Below, piece after piece: positions 5,790 to 5,822 of a DNA stretch of 5,822 bases (positions are counted from its first letter, which is position 1; the number at the start of each line of letters is the position of its first letter). Origin of the DNA: JAQVUB01 sp033809415 (lineage in GTDB: Bacteria > Verrucomicrobiota > Lentisphaeria > Oligosphaerales > Oligosphaeraceae); contig JAPXLT010000298.1 in NCBI GenBank assembly GCA_033809415.1, forward strand, positions 1 through 5,822. Reading direction: 5' to 3'. Position numbers and translations under genes: made by a program. The notes under the pieces were generated by a model. It was given only the letters and a program-made list of their open reading frames with translations. It was not told where the DNA came from and made no database searches.

Positions 5790-5818
5790 TGCCGGCGAGC
5801 CGCCGGCGCTCCATATCG
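5790..5818. repeat. GC-rich palindromic repeat, copy 2
   Basis: This is the second copy of the 29-base unit found at 5522-5550, here with an intact GCCGGC/GCCGGC stem around GAGCC. The two copies are in direct orientation, 268 bases apart start to start, and the element may continue past the window end. Confidence 0.85.
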
Positions 5819-5822
5819 CCTC

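Larger units (their letters stand above)
5457..5822. other. Gene-free lepB upstream region
   Basis: I see no credible gene in these 366 bases. From lepB outward they hold the ribosome binding site and decamer array, GC-rich repeat copy 1, a weak candidate promoter, an AT-rich stretch of about 150 bases (roughly 5621-5770) with small inverted repeats, including TGAAA-GAT-TTTCA at 5675-5687, and GC-rich repeat copy 2. Short open frames here read through repeats and resemble nothing known. Confidence 0.7.

Noticed and set aside
1..5822. tRNA, rRNA, riboswitch or transposase genes
   Set aside because: I saw no cloverleaf, conserved ribosomal or riboswitch core sequence, and no transposase or integrase motifs in any frame.

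Overview
The window carries three complete genes and one partial gene, separated by repeat-rich intergenic DNA. It looks like the chromosome of a Gram-negative bacterium, probably from the PVC group (Lentisphaerota, Kiritimatiellota or Verrucomicrobiota). The reasons are the large two-anchor signal peptidase with a long insertion, the LTA-synthase-like sulfatase protein with a large C-terminal extension, an enolase-superfamily plus sugar-type dehydrogenase pair, and small tandem and palindromic repeats between genes. This placement is inferred from general protein style and repeat style. There is no marker gene for taxonomy, so the phylum is tentative.

Layout: (1) Bases 1-1431, plus strand, hold the 3' part of a sulfatase-like (alkaline-phosphatase-superfamily) gene; its start lies upstream of the window. 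(2) Bases 1432-1527 form the convergent gap, filled by a GTAGTGC motif and a CCCTGC(A/C) heptamer array. (3) Bases 1528-2886, minus strand, encode an enolase-superfamily enzyme of the mandelate racemase/muconate lactonizing type. (4) Bases 2887-3084 are a second gap with a larger version of the same repeat element. (5) Bases 3085-4131, minus strand, encode an MDR-type (alcohol-dehydrogenase-like) NAD(P)-dependent oxidoreductase. (6) Bases 4170-5456, minus strand, encode signal peptidase I (lepB). (7) Bases 5457-5822 are a gene-free lepB leader with a decamer array, two copies of a GC-rich hairpin repeat and an AT-rich middle.

The three minus-strand genes run in the same direction, lepB then dehydrogenase then enolase-type enzyme. 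The lepB-dehydrogenase gap is only 38 bases, so they may be cotranscribed. The dehydrogenase and enolase-type enzyme plausibly act in one carbohydrate or organic-acid catabolic route. lepB is a housekeeping secretion gene and is probably only a positional neighbour. The sulfatase-like gene converges on this block and is visibly more AT-rich in sampled stretches.

I found no clear new multi-gene system, mobile enzyme, CRISPR array or RNA gene. The most interesting signal is in the repeats. Both metabolic genes end against a heptamer array that, on the mRNA strand, reads as regularly spaced GGG runs able to form a G-quadruplex just after the stop codon. The lepB Shine-Dalgarno sequence is part of another repeat.
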